Position numbers and translations under genes: made by a program
Origin: Crossiella equi
Lineage (GTDB): Bacteria > Actinomycetota > Actinomycetes > Mycobacteriales > Pseudonocardiaceae
DNA length: 64,000 nt
Direction of reading: 5' to 3'
NCBI RefSeq assembly: GCF_017876755.1
Contig: NZ_JAGIOO010000001.1
Coordinates: forward strand, 7,177,786 to 7,241,785
Part shown: positions 52,347 through 60,857 of the stretch, piece by piece
How the letters are laid out: each line of letters opens with the position of its first letter
Numbering within the stretch: the stretch's first letter is position 1
Notes under the pieces: model-generated
Seen by the model: only the letters and a program-made list of their open reading frames with translations
Databases searched by the model: none
What the model was told of the DNA's origin: nothing

Positions 52347-53627
52347 ATGCCCACCCGCCTACGGAGATCGTCCCGGCTGGCGCTGGTGGCGGCGGTAGCC
52401 ACCGCGACGCTCGCCACGGTGACAGTGGGTCCTGCCGTCGCCACCTCCGCCACCACACTGTCGTCCTCGGCTTCGGCCGCGACGCAGATCCCGCGCCCGG
52501 ACGACGACCCCTTCTACGACGTGCCACCGCGACTGGGCTCCAAGCGCGACGGCACTGTGCTGCGCTTCCGGCTGTTGCCCGCCACGGCGCTGGCGGTTCC
52601 GGCACCCGCACAGGTTTGGCAGCTGCTGTACAAGACTCGCGACAACTCCGGTAACGCCACCGCGACGGTTGGCACGCTGCTGGTGCCGACGGCTCGCTGG
52701 ACAGGCCCCGGAGAGCGCCCGCTGCTGTCGTACCAGACGCCTGAGGACGGCCTGGACACCACCTGCGCGCCCTCCTACCTGTTGCGCGCGGGCTCGAAAA
52801 CCTTCGATCAGACTTCCGAGGGCCAGGCCCAGTTCGACCGCAAGCAGGTCGCGGACGCGGTGGGACGTGGCTGGACGGTGATGGTCCCGGACTACGAAGG
52901 ACCGGAGTCGCAGTTCCTCGGCACCTCGGCCGCGGCCCACGGTGTGCTCGACGGCATCCGCGCCGCGCGGTCCTTCGGGCCCGCGCGTGTGCACCACAGG
53001 TCCCCCGTCGGGATGTGGGGTTACTCCGGTGGCGGCCTCGCCACGGCCGCGACCGCGCAGAAGCAGCCCCAGTACGCCCCGGAGCTCAAGATCAGCGCCA
53101 TCGTCGCAGGCGGTGTTCCCGCCGATGTGAACGCGGCGTTCGCCGCCGTCAGCGGACAGGCGTTCTCGGGTTGGGTCCCCTTCGGGTTCGCGGCGCTGCG
53201 CAACGCCAATCCTCAGGCCGACGTGTACCAGTACGTCAACGAGACCGGACGGACCGCTGCCGACAAGGTCGCCCACGGGTGTGCCGGCGCTGCCATCGTG
53301 GCGGGACCGCACCTCGCGAAGGTGGAGCAGTTCGAGGCGTCACCGGGTTCCCTCACCGCCGGGGCGTTCCGCGACCTCGTGCACAACCTCAGCCCGATCG
53401 GCATGGGCGGCACTCCGACCGCCCCGGTGCTCATGTACCACGGCACCGCCGATGAAATCCTCCCCGTCACGGCGGCACGGGAGCTGGTGGCGCAGTACCG
53501 CGCACGCGGTGCGGACCTCGTGTGGGTCGAGCACGAAGGACAGTCCCACAACAAGGGGCAGGAGCTTGGCGTTCCCGTAGCCGTGTCCTTCCTCGAACAG
53601 CACTTCACGGCGGCCGACCGGCACTGA
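52347..53627 (+). CDS. Secreted lipase/esterase (LIP family, alpha/beta hydrolase)
   Basis: 426 residues from ATG 52347 with AAGGAG at good spacing. Signal peptide with basic PTRLRRSSRL and hydrophobic ALVAAVATATLATVTVG, cleaved near AVATSA. The mature protein starts with the typical DPFYDVPP. Nucleophile elbow WGYSGGGLATA at about residue 228, acid in HGTADEILPV at about 376, and His in EGQSHNKGQE at about 405. This matches secretory lipases related to Candida LIP and found in many actinomycetes. It hydrolyses lipid esters outside the cell. A strong terminator follows. Confidence 0.9.
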   Translation: MPTRLRRSSRLALVAAVATATLATVTVGPAVATSATTLSSSASAATQIPRPDDDPFYDVPPRLGSKRDGTVLRFRLLPATALAVPAPAQVWQLLYKTRDNSGNATATVGTLLVPTARWTGPGERPLLSYQTPEDGLDTTCAPSYLLRAGSKTFDQTSEGQAQFDRKQVADAVGRGWTVMVPDYEGPESQFLGTSAAAHGVLDGIRAARSFGPARVHHRSPVGMWGYSGGGLATAATAQKQPQYAPELKISAIVAGGVPADVNAAFAAVSGQAFSGWVPFGFAALRNANPQADVYQYVNETGRTAADKVAHGCAGAAIVAGPHLAKVEQFEASPGSLTAGAFRDLVHNLSPIGMGGTPTAPVLMYHGTADEILPVTAARELVAQYRARGADLVWVEHEGQSHNKGQELGVPVAVSFLEQHFTAADRH

Positions 53628-53699
53628 CCGGGCTCCCGCGAACATCCTCTCCGCCCAGCGAAGACTGGGTTGACAGAGATCGTCAGCTGGAGCGGGAAC

Positions 53700-53735
53700 A
53701 CTTCGGCCGGTCGCGCGAACGCGACCGGCCGAAGT
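53700..53735. terminator. Perfect 16-bp hairpin after the lipase gene
   Basis: ACTTCGGCCGGTCGCG (53700-53715), loop CGAA, and the exact complement at 53720-53735. It lies 73 bp after the lipase stop. Confidence 0.85.
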
Positions 53736-53859
53736 CTTCACCGCCGTTCCTCCACACGGAACAACCGCTGGCAGCCCCTGATCCGCGCCCGGTACCAATG
53801 ACGAGCACCAGAAAACAGCCGCCCTGGTGAGCAGTCCGGACCCTGCCCTCGCCAATACC

Positions 53860-54105
53860 GCAGTTCGTGGATCGGGCCGCGTCCATGCGAAGGCCATCCT
53901 GTCCGGTGAGCACGCGGTTCTGCGCGGCGCCCGCCGGCTCTCGCCATTCCGTTGCCACAGCTGGCACCCCCACCTCTGCGTAGGACCGCGCCATGTCGCC
54001 GACACTGCGAGATCCCGGCAAATCGAGGGCTCGGTTCCGGTTCGGCGTGTGCGCGGGCAATCGTGCACGCGCTCGCGGGTCTGTCCGGCCGTGAACTCGA
54101 CGGGC
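53860..54105 (+). pseudogene. Fragment of a mevalonate kinase gene
   Basis: One frame reads GRVHAKAILSGEHAVLRGA, the N-terminal signature of mevalonate kinase (GKxILxGEHAVVYGAPA). A frameshift near 53935 moves the match to PALAIPLPQLAPPP, then EIPANRGLGSGSACARAIVH and ALAGLSGRELDG, the GHMP-kinase motif (P-xx-RGLGSS-A). Only about 80 residues of some 320 remain, and the DNA between the motifs is shortened. It belongs to the mevalonate isoprenoid pathway, unlike the MEP-pathway remnants at 12.5 kb. Confidence 0.65.
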
Positions 54106-54642
54106 CCGGTGCTCTTCGAGAACGGTCCGGCAGCAGGGCCCCGGAACTTCTGCGCAGCTACCGCGCCGCGTGTCCAGCTGGCACTGGTGCGGGCGACACA
54201 CGGGAAACGGATCGAGCAGCCGCACGACGGGACGGTCGACGTCGCACTGACCGACATGGGGTCCATCGATTCGAACGTTGCCGCCACCGAACTCTTCCGC
54301 GAACCATTCCTGCTCGTGGTTCCCGCCGATCACCGGCCGGCACGCAGGGAGGCGGTCCGGTTGCACGACTGTCGCGATGAGACGTTCGCCGGCCTGTCCT
54401 CGGGCGTCGCGCTGCGCGGGCGCGTCGACAAGCTGTTCGGCACGGCTGGGATCCGGCCGCGCCGCGGCTTCAAGACCGGGGAAGTGGAAACGGGGCAGGG
54501 CTCGCTGCCGCGGGCGTCGGAGCCGCCACCCTGCCGTCCCGCCATGGGGCCCGTCGGCGGTTCGGCAGAGGTACCGATCGTGCCAAGCCCCAGGAGGAAC
54601 CCCCTCAACACACCAGCCGAAACGAACACCCTGTCCAGCTAA
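54106..54642 (+). pseudogene. Fragment of a LysR-type regulator (effector-binding domain)
   Basis: The frame reads VQLALVRATHGKRIEQPHDG, then TVDVALTDMGSIDSNVAATE and LFREPFLLVVPADHR, the LysR substrate-binding fold. A shift after GFKTGEVET leads to AGLAAAGVGAATLPSRHG in another frame. The match then returns to AEVPIVPSPRRN in the first. The N-terminal HTH is missing; it joins directly to the mevalonate kinase remnant. Two compensating indels and a lost N-terminus indicate an inactive gene. Confidence 0.7.
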
Positions 54643-54682
54643 GCTGGAGCGGAACCAGGGTTCGAATCGAAGAGGTGCTGCC

Positions 54683-55237
54683 TTGTCCGAAGAGCCGAAA
54701 TCCGGCAAGCGGGCCGATGCCCAGCGGAACCGGGCCAAGATCCTCGACGTGGCGCGCAAAGCACTCGACGAGGCTGGCGACCTGCCGTCGATGGCCGAAA
54801 TCTCACGGCGTGCAGGAGTGGGCATGGCGACCCTGTACCGCAACTTCCCCAGCATGGCCGAGCTCGTCAAAGAGCTGTACCGCTCCCAGGTCGATGACAT
54901 CTGCGCGTCGGCCAGCACCGCGAAGGGCGACACACCGGGCAAGGTGCTGTTCGACTGGCTGTCGAGCTTCCATGCGGCCGGAGCGCGCAAGGGACCGCTG
55001 GCCACCCTGCTGCTGGCCGACTCCGGTGGCGACAGCCCCGTGCTCAACGAAAGCCGAACCCGCGTGATCGACGCCGGCCAGCCTCTGCTCACCGCGGCGA
55101 AGGCCGCCGGCGAGGTCAGAGAGGACGTCTCCCTCGGCCGAATCCTGGACTCGATCGTCGCCCTCGAGCGGGTCAGGAGCGATCCGGGCTCACCCAAGTC
55201 GATGGTCGAGGTGCTGTTCGACGGTTTGCGCAGGTAG
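54683..55237 (+). CDS. TetR-family transcriptional regulator
   Basis: About 184 residues. The only suitable start is TTG 54683, with AGAGGTG upstream. HTH at about 15-60: AQRNRAKILDVARKALDEAG, SMAEISRRAGVGMATLYRNF. The ligand-binding C-terminal half is short and ends VEVLFDGLRR. It precedes an aldehyde dehydrogenase gene in the same direction by 135 bp, with a direct repeat in between. It probably represses itself or the dehydrogenase; the effector is unknown. Confidence 0.88.
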   Translation: MSEEPKSGKRADAQRNRAKILDVARKALDEAGDLPSMAEISRRAGVGMATLYRNFPSMAELVKELYRSQVDDICASASTAKGDTPGKVLFDWLSSFHAAGARKGPLATLLLADSGGDSPVLNESRTRVIDAGQPLLTAAKAAGEVREDVSLGRILDSIVALERVRSDPGSPKSMVEVLFDGLRR

Positions 55238-55301
55238 AACCCCCAGATCAACACCAGGGCGGATCTCGTTCCCGAGCGACGCGACCAACCCGCTTGCAAA
55301 C

Positions 55302-55345
55302 GGAGAGCCTATCCACTACTTTTCTGGAGAGGCTATCCGCTTACT
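55302..55345. promoter_or_regulatory. Tandem direct repeat before the aldehyde dehydrogenase gene
   Basis: GGAGAGCCTATCCACTACT (55302) and GGAGAGGCTATCCGCTTACT (55326) are spaced 24 bp apart and lie 28-70 bp before the ALDH start. They are likely regulator-binding sites, for example for the upstream TetR protein, and may overlap the promoter. Confidence 0.5.
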
Positions 55346-55372
55346 GTGGTGGCCGCTTCCCGGGAGTGAGAG

Positions 55373-56899
55373 ATGAGAATGAGCGTTCAGCCGCCAGGCG
55401 CGGTCACCGTCACCCCGCCGATCGCGGAGGAGGCACGCCGCGAGGTTCCGCATTTCGTGCTGTCCAGCGACCGGCCGATGTGGATCGGCGGGCAGTGGGT
55501 GACCGCGGCATCCGGGCAGACACTGCCGAACACCGACCCGACGACCGAGCAGCCGCTCGCCACTGTTCCCCGTGGCGGGGCCGCGGACGTGGACATCGCG
55601 GTGCGGGCCGCGAAGCAGGCGTTCGAGGACCCGTCGTGGGCCGCGATGACGCCGGATCGCCGGGGCCGGATCCTCAACCAGATCGCCGACGTCATCGAGC
55701 AGCACGCCGACGAACTGGCGACGATCGACTCGGTCAACATGGGCGCGCCGCGCATGGTCACCAATCGGATGCTGGCCGAGGCGAGCGAGGTGTTCCGCTA
55801 CTACGCGGGCTGGCCGTCGAAGATCTTCGGCACGCAGGTGCCGGCCGCGGACAACCGCCTGGCGTACACGCGCCGCGAGCCGCTGGGCGTGGTCGGCATC
55901 ATCTGGGGCTGGAACGGCCCCATGGGCCAGCTGCCCGGCAAGCTCGCCCCGGCGCTGGCAGCGGGGAACACCGTGGTGCTCAAGCCTGCCGAGACCGCCT
56001 CGCTCAGCACGCTGCGCCTCGCCGAGCTCCTTTCGCGCACCGACCTGCCGCCGGGTGTGGTCAATGTCGTCACCGGGCGCGGTGACGAGGCCGGCCAGGC
56101 GCTCGTCACGCACCCGGACGTCACCAAGATCGCCTTCACCGGCTCCACCGCCACCGGCAAGCACGTGCAGCGCTCCGCCACCGAGTCCCTCAAGCGCGTC
56201 ACGCTCGAACTCGGTGGCAAGTCGCCCTCAATCGTGTTTGCCGACGCCGACCTTGCCCAGGCGGCCCGCGGTGTCGCAGCCGGGTTCCTGGGCAACGCGG
56301 GCCAGGCATGTGTCGCCACGTCGCGGATCTTTGTCCAGGAAAGCATCCGCGACGAGTTCGTCAAACTGCTGACGAAGACGATAACGACGGTGTTCACCCC
56401 GGCCGACTCGCTGTCGAGCGGCACCGTGGTCGGCCCGCTGTCCACCAAGTCGCAGTTCGAGCGGGTCAGCGCCTACCTCGACCTGGCCGTGGCGGAAGGA
56501 GCGAACGTGGTCACCGGTGGCACCCGCTACGGCGACCACGGCTACTTCATCGCTCCGACGCTGCTCGACGGTGTGAACCCGGGCATGCGCGTGGTGCGGG
56601 AGGAGATCTTCGGACCGGTCGGTGCCCTGATGACGTTCACCGACGTCGACGACGCGATCGCCAAAGCCAACGACACCGAGTACGGCCTGGCCGCGTCGAT
56701 CTGGACGACGAACCTGGCGGCTGCCCACCGCACGGCCGCGGCGCTCCAGGCGGGCACGGTGTGGGTGAACACCTGGGGCGAGATGAGCATCGGCAACCTG
56801 CCCTTCGGCGGGTACAAGCAGTCCGGTCTCGGCCGGGAAGGCGGCCTGGAAGTCCTGGACGCCTACACCCAGTCCAAGTCGGTCGTCGTAGCCCTGTAA
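55373..56899 (+). CDS. NAD(P)+-dependent aldehyde dehydrogenase
   Basis: 508 residues; ATG 55373 or 55379. Typical ALDH features: WGWNGPMGQLPGKLAPAL with the oxyanion Asn at about 180, VVLKPAETASLSTLRLAEL (NAD-binding Lys), LELGGKSPSI with the general-base Glu at about 280, and NAGQACVATSRIF with the catalytic Cys at about 312. The C-terminus has PFGGYKQSGLGREGG. It oxidises an aldehyde to the carboxylic acid; the substrate cannot be told from sequence. Regulation by the TetR protein upstream is likely. Confidence 0.93.
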   Translation: MRMSVQPPGAVTVTPPIAEEARREVPHFVLSSDRPMWIGGQWVTAASGQTLPNTDPTTEQPLATVPRGGAADVDIAVRAAKQAFEDPSWAAMTPDRRGRILNQIADVIEQHADELATIDSVNMGAPRMVTNRMLAEASEVFRYYAGWPSKIFGTQVPAADNRLAYTRREPLGVVGIIWGWNGPMGQLPGKLAPALAAGNTVVLKPAETASLSTLRLAELLSRTDLPPGVVNVVTGRGDEAGQALVTHPDVTKIAFTGSTATGKHVQRSATESLKRVTLELGGKSPSIVFADADLAQAARGVAAGFLGNAGQACVATSRIFVQESIRDEFVKLLTKTITTVFTPADSLSSGTVVGPLSTKSQFERVSAYLDLAVAEGANVVTGGTRYGDHGYFIAPTLLDGVNPGMRVVREEIFGPVGALMTFTDVDDAIAKANDTEYGLAASIWTTNLAAAHRTAAALQAGTVWVNTWGEMSIGNLPFGGYKQSGLGREGGLEVLDAYTQSKSVVVAL

Positions 56900-56908
56900 G
56901 TGATCAGT

Positions 56909-57286
56909 TCACAATGAGCTGGCGTGTCGGCTTTGCCTGCGGGACAGGACATTCCAAGACCACGGTGCGCGCGAGGAGGTCCTGGCCGTCATCGCGCCCC
57001 GCGCGGCGTCGATATCGGCGTCCTGGCAGACGATGAACGGCGCGTTGCCGCCCAGTTCCATCGAGGTGCGCAGCACCGTGTCGGCTGCCTGGGCCATGAG
57101 CAGCCGCCCGACCGGGGTCGACCCCGTGAAGGACAGCTTGCGCGGTCGTCCGTCGCGCAGCAGGGGTTCGGTGACCGCGGAGAGCGGCGCGGCCAACTCC
57201 TCCGCCCAGTAGCCCGTCGGGTATTCCGACCCGTCGGTACGCGCCCAGACCTCGGCAGCCGACATCACGACCAGGATCTTGCTCAT
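56909..57286 (-). pseudogene. Chimera of DJ-1/PfpI start and semialdehyde dehydrogenase fragment
   Basis: ATG 57286 opens [20 protein letters not shown], then [10 protein letters not shown], the N-terminus of DJ-1/PfpI-family proteins. After about 35 residues it switches to [20 protein letters not shown] and [20 protein letters not shown], a piece of a succinate-semialdehyde-type dehydrogenase, then nonsense to a stop at 56909. The ALDH part lacks the catalytic Cys and most of the fold. It lies 38 bp after the SDR gene stop, so an intact DJ-1-like gene was probably the second gene of that operon before a deletion. Confidence 0.7.
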
Positions 57287-57324
57287 CTCAGTTTCTTTCG
57301 AGTGCGGGTGGGACTCCTACGAGG

Positions 57325-58182
57325 TCAGGCCGGGAAGTCGCTGGCGGACGCGGTGGCCGCGGCGGCGTCGAGGTTCGCCTGCAGCGCCTGGACCTTGGCC
57401 GTGGCGTAGGCGTGGGAGTCGGAGCCGAGGATCTGGCGCAGCGGGCCTTCACCGCTCACCACACGCTCGATCATCAACCGCGCGCCCTTGACCGGGTCGC
57501 CCAGTTGGCTGCCCTGCAGCTTCAGGTGGTTCTCGACCATCTCGCCGATCGCCGGGTACGCCCCGGAGGTGGTGTCCGGCAAGGAAAGCGAGTCGGTGGT
57601 GAGGAAGTCGGTCCGGAAGTAGCCCGGCTCGACGATCGTGACCCTGACTCCGAAGTCGGCGACCTCGGCGGCGAGCGCCTCGCTCAGGCCCTCCAGCGCG
57701 TACTTGCCCGCGCAGTAGAGCGCCCAACCGGGAACCGAGGTCAGGCCGAGGACCGACGAGACGTTGACGACGTGCCCGCTGCCCTGCTCGCGCAGGATGG
57801 GCAGGGTGGCGCGCAAGACGTTCCACACACCGACGACCTGGACGTCGAGCATGTCCCTGACGTCGCGGCCGGTGGTCTCCTCGACTGCGGCCAGGAAGCC
57901 GTAGCCCGCGTTGTTGACGACGACGTCGAGGCCGCCGAAGCGCTCGGTCGTCTGCCGGACCGCCTGTGCCACAGCGGTTTCGTCGCGCAGGTCGACGGTG
58001 AGGGCCAGCAGGCCGGTGGTGTCGGCCTCGTCCCCGATCGCCGCGAGGAGGCGCTCGGTCGACCGCGTGGTCGCGGCGACGTTGTCGCCGCGCTCGAGAA
58101 GCTGCTTGACGAGCTCGAGACCGAGCCCGCGGGAGGTGCCGGTCACGAACCAGGTGGCGGGACGGTCCGCAGGGAAGCTCAT
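57325..58182 (-). CDS. Short-chain dehydrogenase/reductase
   Basis: 285 residues from ATG 58182. TGxxxGxG as WFVTGTSRGLGLELVKQLL near the N-terminus, NNAG in VVVNNAGYGFLAAV, catalytic Ser in VSSVLGLTSVPG and YxxxK in ALYCAGKYALEGLSEAL. It belongs to the classical SDR group often named 'oxidoreductase, SDR family' with no known substrate. The following gene in the same direction is a broken DJ-1-like gene. A TTGCGCAA palindrome at about 58307 may be an operator for this gene. Confidence 0.9.
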   Translation of the reverse strand: MSFPADRPATWFVTGTSRGLGLELVKQLLERGDNVAATTRSTERLLAAIGDEADTTGLLALTVDLRDETAVAQAVRQTTERFGGLDVVVNNAGYGFLAAVEETTGRDVRDMLDVQVVGVWNVLRATLPILREQGSGHVVNVSSVLGLTSVPGWALYCAGKYALEGLSEALAAEVADFGVRVTIVEPGYFRTDFLTTDSLSLPDTTSGAYPAIGEMVENHLKLQGSQLGDPVKGARLMIERVVSGEGPLRQILGSDSHAYATAKVQALQANLDAAAATASASDFPA

Positions 58183-58356
58183 GGTGGTTCCTTCGTCCGA
58201 GAGTGGGGGAGTTCGCGGTCCGGGGCCGTTTCCCGGTTCCGGCATGAGCAAGTCTGGCCCAGAGAACAGCCCTTCCGGCGCCTATCAAGCGCCCTGTGCG
58301 ACCTCGGATTGCGCAACCTAGGATTGAGAGGTCCACCCAGGAGCCGAGGATCTGGG

Positions 58357-58735
58357 TGAGGTTCCCCCGACAACCCGAGGTGGTTCCACCTGGCTCCGGT
58401 TTGTGGTGCAGAACCCTTCGACAGTGCGGAAGAGCTCGGTCTCGGCCTCGTCGCGGGTGCGCCAGGAGCGGCGGTGGACCAGCTCGATCTTCAGCGTGGA
58501 GAGGAAGTTCGCCACCAGCGCGTTGTCGCAGGAGTCGCCGATCGACCCCGTTGAGGGCGGGAACCCGTTGTCAGCCAACTGTTCCGCGAACCGGACGGCG
58601 GTGCGGGGTCGATCCGCGGTCGCTGTGGTGGCCGGCGACCTGGTCGGAGAAGGCGTCGAGGACCGCGGCGAGCCGGAAGACGGTCTCGCCGATGTGGCCC
58701 GCGGAACCCGCCTGGTCGATCCTTCCAGCTCGTGA
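58357..58735 (-). pseudogene. IS3-family remnant (OrfB C-terminal part)
   Basis: TGAGGTTCCCCCGA at 58357 equals the terminal repeat of the IS3 element at 30552. Inside, the minus strand reads ADNGFPPSTGSIGDSCDNAL, then VANFLSTLKIELVHRRSWRT, matching DNGILPSMGSVGDSDDNALM and ENFFSTLKIELVYR of that IS3 OrfB. Further frame-shifted pieces (HSDRGS, LDAFSD) extend to about 58700. The catalytic Glu is replaced (VANF against MENF). Confidence 0.8.
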
Positions 58736-59203
58736 TCAGGTGAAGATGATCTGACCGCCCGCGGCCTGGTCGTAGAACTCTCCGACGGTGATGATGCCCT
58801 GCACCTGCTCGACCAGGTCGTCCATTCCCAGGCCGAACAGGTCGACTGAAGCCTTGCAGGCGTAGAGCCCGGCGCCGGTGTCGGAGATCATCTCGATGAA
58901 CTCCGGGATGGACGGGATGTCCAGCTTCTCCATCTTGTGCGCCATGTACCGGGTCATCACCGAGGCGACACCGGGAAAGCCGCCCACCCAGGTGGCCAGG
59001 TGCAGTGCGGGGTTGCCGACGGTGGCGAGCTTGATGTGCGCGTGCCGCGCCTTGTGGACGGCGTCCAAGCCGAAGAAGGTGAAGAACAGGTTGGCTTCGA
59101 TGCCCTCGGCACGAGCGCCGTTGGCCATGATCAGCCCGGGGTAGACGGCCTCCAGGGAGCCCTTGGAGATGACGATGGAGACCTTCTCGATCTTGTCGTT
59201 CAT
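58736..59203 (-). CDS. DsrE/DsrF-like sulfur-carrier family protein
   Basis: 155 residues from ATG 59203. DsrE-family fold pattern: EKVSIVISKGSLEAVYPGLI, then GIEANLFFTFFGLDAVHK, with one conserved Cys in GAGLYACKASVDLFG. It ends GGQIIFT. The family transfers or binds sulfane sulfur, often with DsrC/TusE. It is the last gene of the sulfur operon read from 63461, 22 bp after the DsrC-like gene. The role in sulfide oxidation is inferred from context. Confidence 0.88.
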   Translation of the reverse strand: MNDKIEKVSIVISKGSLEAVYPGLIMANGARAEGIEANLFFTFFGLDAVHKARHAHIKLATVGNPALHLATWVGGFPGVASVMTRYMAHKMEKLDIPSIPEFIEMISDTGAGLYACKASVDLFGLGMDDLVEQVQGIITVGEFYDQAAGGQIIFT

Positions 59204-59225
59204 GACTGTGCCGCCTTGTCCTGGG

Positions 59226-59543
59226 TCAGATGCAGCCGCGAGGCTTGGGAATACCGGCGATCTTCGCCGCGGTCTTGGCGGGGCCCTTCGGGAACAGCTG
59301 GTAGAGCTGCTTGATGGTGACCCCGGACGTCCGGCCCATTGATCGCACGGTCGGCCCGGTGCCCTTGTCGGCGTACTCGTGGCGCATGTGCCTGATGACC
59401 TGCCAGTGCTGCTCGGTCAGCGCGTCGATGCCCGCTTCGCGGGCGATCTCGGGTGCCATCTCCTCGGTCCAGCTGTGCGGATCTGTGAAGAAACCCTCGT
59501 CGTCCACGGGCACCGCGGTGCCCGCGTAGGTCGCTGTGGGCAT
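59226..59543 (-). CDS. DsrC/TusE-family sulfur-relay protein
   Basis: 105 residues from ATG 59543. Features of the family: VDDEGFFTDPHSWTEEMAPE, then LTEQHWQVIRHMRHEYADKG and TIKQLYQLFPKGPAKTAAKI. The C-terminus PKPRGCI holds the penultimate Cys that carries sulfur. The second conserved Cys of true DsrC, about 10 residues upstream, is absent (GIPKP instead), so it is closer to TusE-like or single-Cys DsrC homologues. It probably accepts sulfur from the DsrE-like protein or from persulfides made by the operon's enzymes. Confidence 0.88.
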   Translation of the reverse strand: MPTATYAGTAVPVDDEGFFTDPHSWTEEMAPEIAREAGIDALTEQHWQVIRHMRHEYADKGTGPTVRSMGRTSGVTIKQLYQLFPKGPAKTAAKIAGIPKPRGCI

Positions 59544-59564
59544 GTCGGCGTACTCCTCCGGTTG

Positions 59565-60812
59565 TCAGTGCTCGGCTGGAGCGGGGAAGTGCTTGCCCGC
59601 ACGGGGCATCAGCGTGGGCACGCCGGGGATGTCGCGGCCGGGCAGGAGGCAGTGCCAGTACAGCCAGGAGAACATCAGCTTGCCCAGGTGGTTGAGCCGC
59701 GACTCCTTCAGCAGAGGCAGACCCACGGCTGCCGGGAAGTGTCCGCTCAGCGGCTCGGTGTCGTAGTTGAAGTCGATGAGCATCGCCTTGTGGAAGCCAC
59801 TTTCGATGAAGCAGTTCGTGTGCCCGTCGAAACCGGCGTCCAGTTCGTGCCCGGTGAGGTACCGGCTGACGTTGCGCGCCAGCACCTCGCCTTCGAAGTG
59901 CGTGACCGAACCGGCCTTGGACGTCGGCAGCGCCGCCGCGTCGCCGATGACGAAGACGTTCGGGCGCGCCTTCGACTGCAGGGTGCGGGGATCCGCGGGG
60001 ACGAAGCCGAGCTCGTCGCCCAGCCCCGTTGATCGATCCACATAGGACGCGCCGCCGTGCAGCGGGACCACGACCGCGAGGTCGAACGGGACCTCGCGGC
60101 CGTCGTAGGAGACCAGGCGTTTCCCAGCGCCGTCGACCTCGCCGGTGTTGAACTCCGTCACCAGCTCGATGTTCTTCTCCGCCAGCAGGCCGGCCAGGGT
60201 GCGAGAGGCGACGGGCTTGGTGAACGCGCCGTCCAACGGGGTGACATAGGTCAGCCGCACCTGGTCGCGGATGCCGCGCTCGGTGAAGTACCAGTCGGCG
60301 AGGAAGCAGAACTCCAGCGGCGCGACCGGGCACTTGACCGGCAGGTCGACCACGTTCACGACCAGCCTGCCACCGGTGAACCCGGCGAGTGCGGGTTCCA
60401 GCGCCATGGCCCCGTCGTAGTCGTAGAAGGTGTGCACGGTGTCGCGCCAGCCGGCGCCGGTCAGCCCTTCGGTCTCCTCGGGCATCAGGCGCGCTCCGGT
60501 GGCGATCACCAGGACGTCGTAGGACAGGGCCGTCCCGTTCCGCAGGTACACCCGCGTGGCATCGAGGTCGACCCGGTCGACCGCGCCGCGGTGGTACTCG
60601 ATGCCACGGTGCAGCTGTCGGGGCCGCGGGCGGACGAGGTCTTCGGGGTGGGCCAGGCCGAACGGCACGAACAGCAGCCCCGGCTGGTACACATGGTCGT
60701 CGTCGCGGTCCACGACGGTGATCCGGGCCCGCTCACCCAGATCGCGCCGGAGCCGGTTCGCCGCCAGCGTACCGCCGGTACCGCCACCGAGAATCACGAT
60801 GCGTTTCGTCAC
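59565..60812 (-). CDS. Sulfide:quinone oxidoreductase
   Basis: About 415 residues from GTG 60812, just before VTKRIVILGGGTGGT; a longer start at 60836 is less likely. FAD-binding GGGTGGTLAANRLRRDL, a second dinucleotide region near residue 160 (DLPVKCPVAPLEFCFLADWY) containing a Cys expected at the active site, and FVIGDAAALPTSKAG for FAD. The C-terminus has HCLLPGRDIPGVPTLMPRAG. It oxidises sulfide to sulfane sulfur and passes electrons to quinone at the membrane surface. Its operon partners handle the product. Confidence 0.9.
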   Translation of the reverse strand: MTKRIVILGGGTGGTLAANRLRRDLGERARITVVDRDDDHVYQPGLLFVPFGLAHPEDLVRPRPRQLHRGIEYHRGAVDRVDLDATRVYLRNGTALSYDVLVIATGARLMPEETEGLTGAGWRDTVHTFYDYDGAMALEPALAGFTGGRLVVNVVDLPVKCPVAPLEFCFLADWYFTERGIRDQVRLTYVTPLDGAFTKPVASRTLAGLLAEKNIELVTEFNTGEVDGAGKRLVSYDGREVPFDLAVVVPLHGGASYVDRSTGLGDELGFVPADPRTLQSKARPNVFVIGDAAALPTSKAGSVTHFEGEVLARNVSRYLTGHELDAGFDGHTNCFIESGFHKAMLIDFNYDTEPLSGHFPAAVGLPLLKESRLNHLGKLMFSWLYWHCLLPGRDIPGVPTLMPRAGKHFPAPAEH

Positions 60813-60857
60813 CCTCCCAGTCTTCTGACGGTCCACCGGCGTCCGTAGGGTCTTTGG

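Noticed and set aside
53827-54642. Single intact 271-residue gene
   Set aside because: The frame joins pieces of mevalonate kinase and LysR homology with matches switching frames, so it is a fusion of relics.
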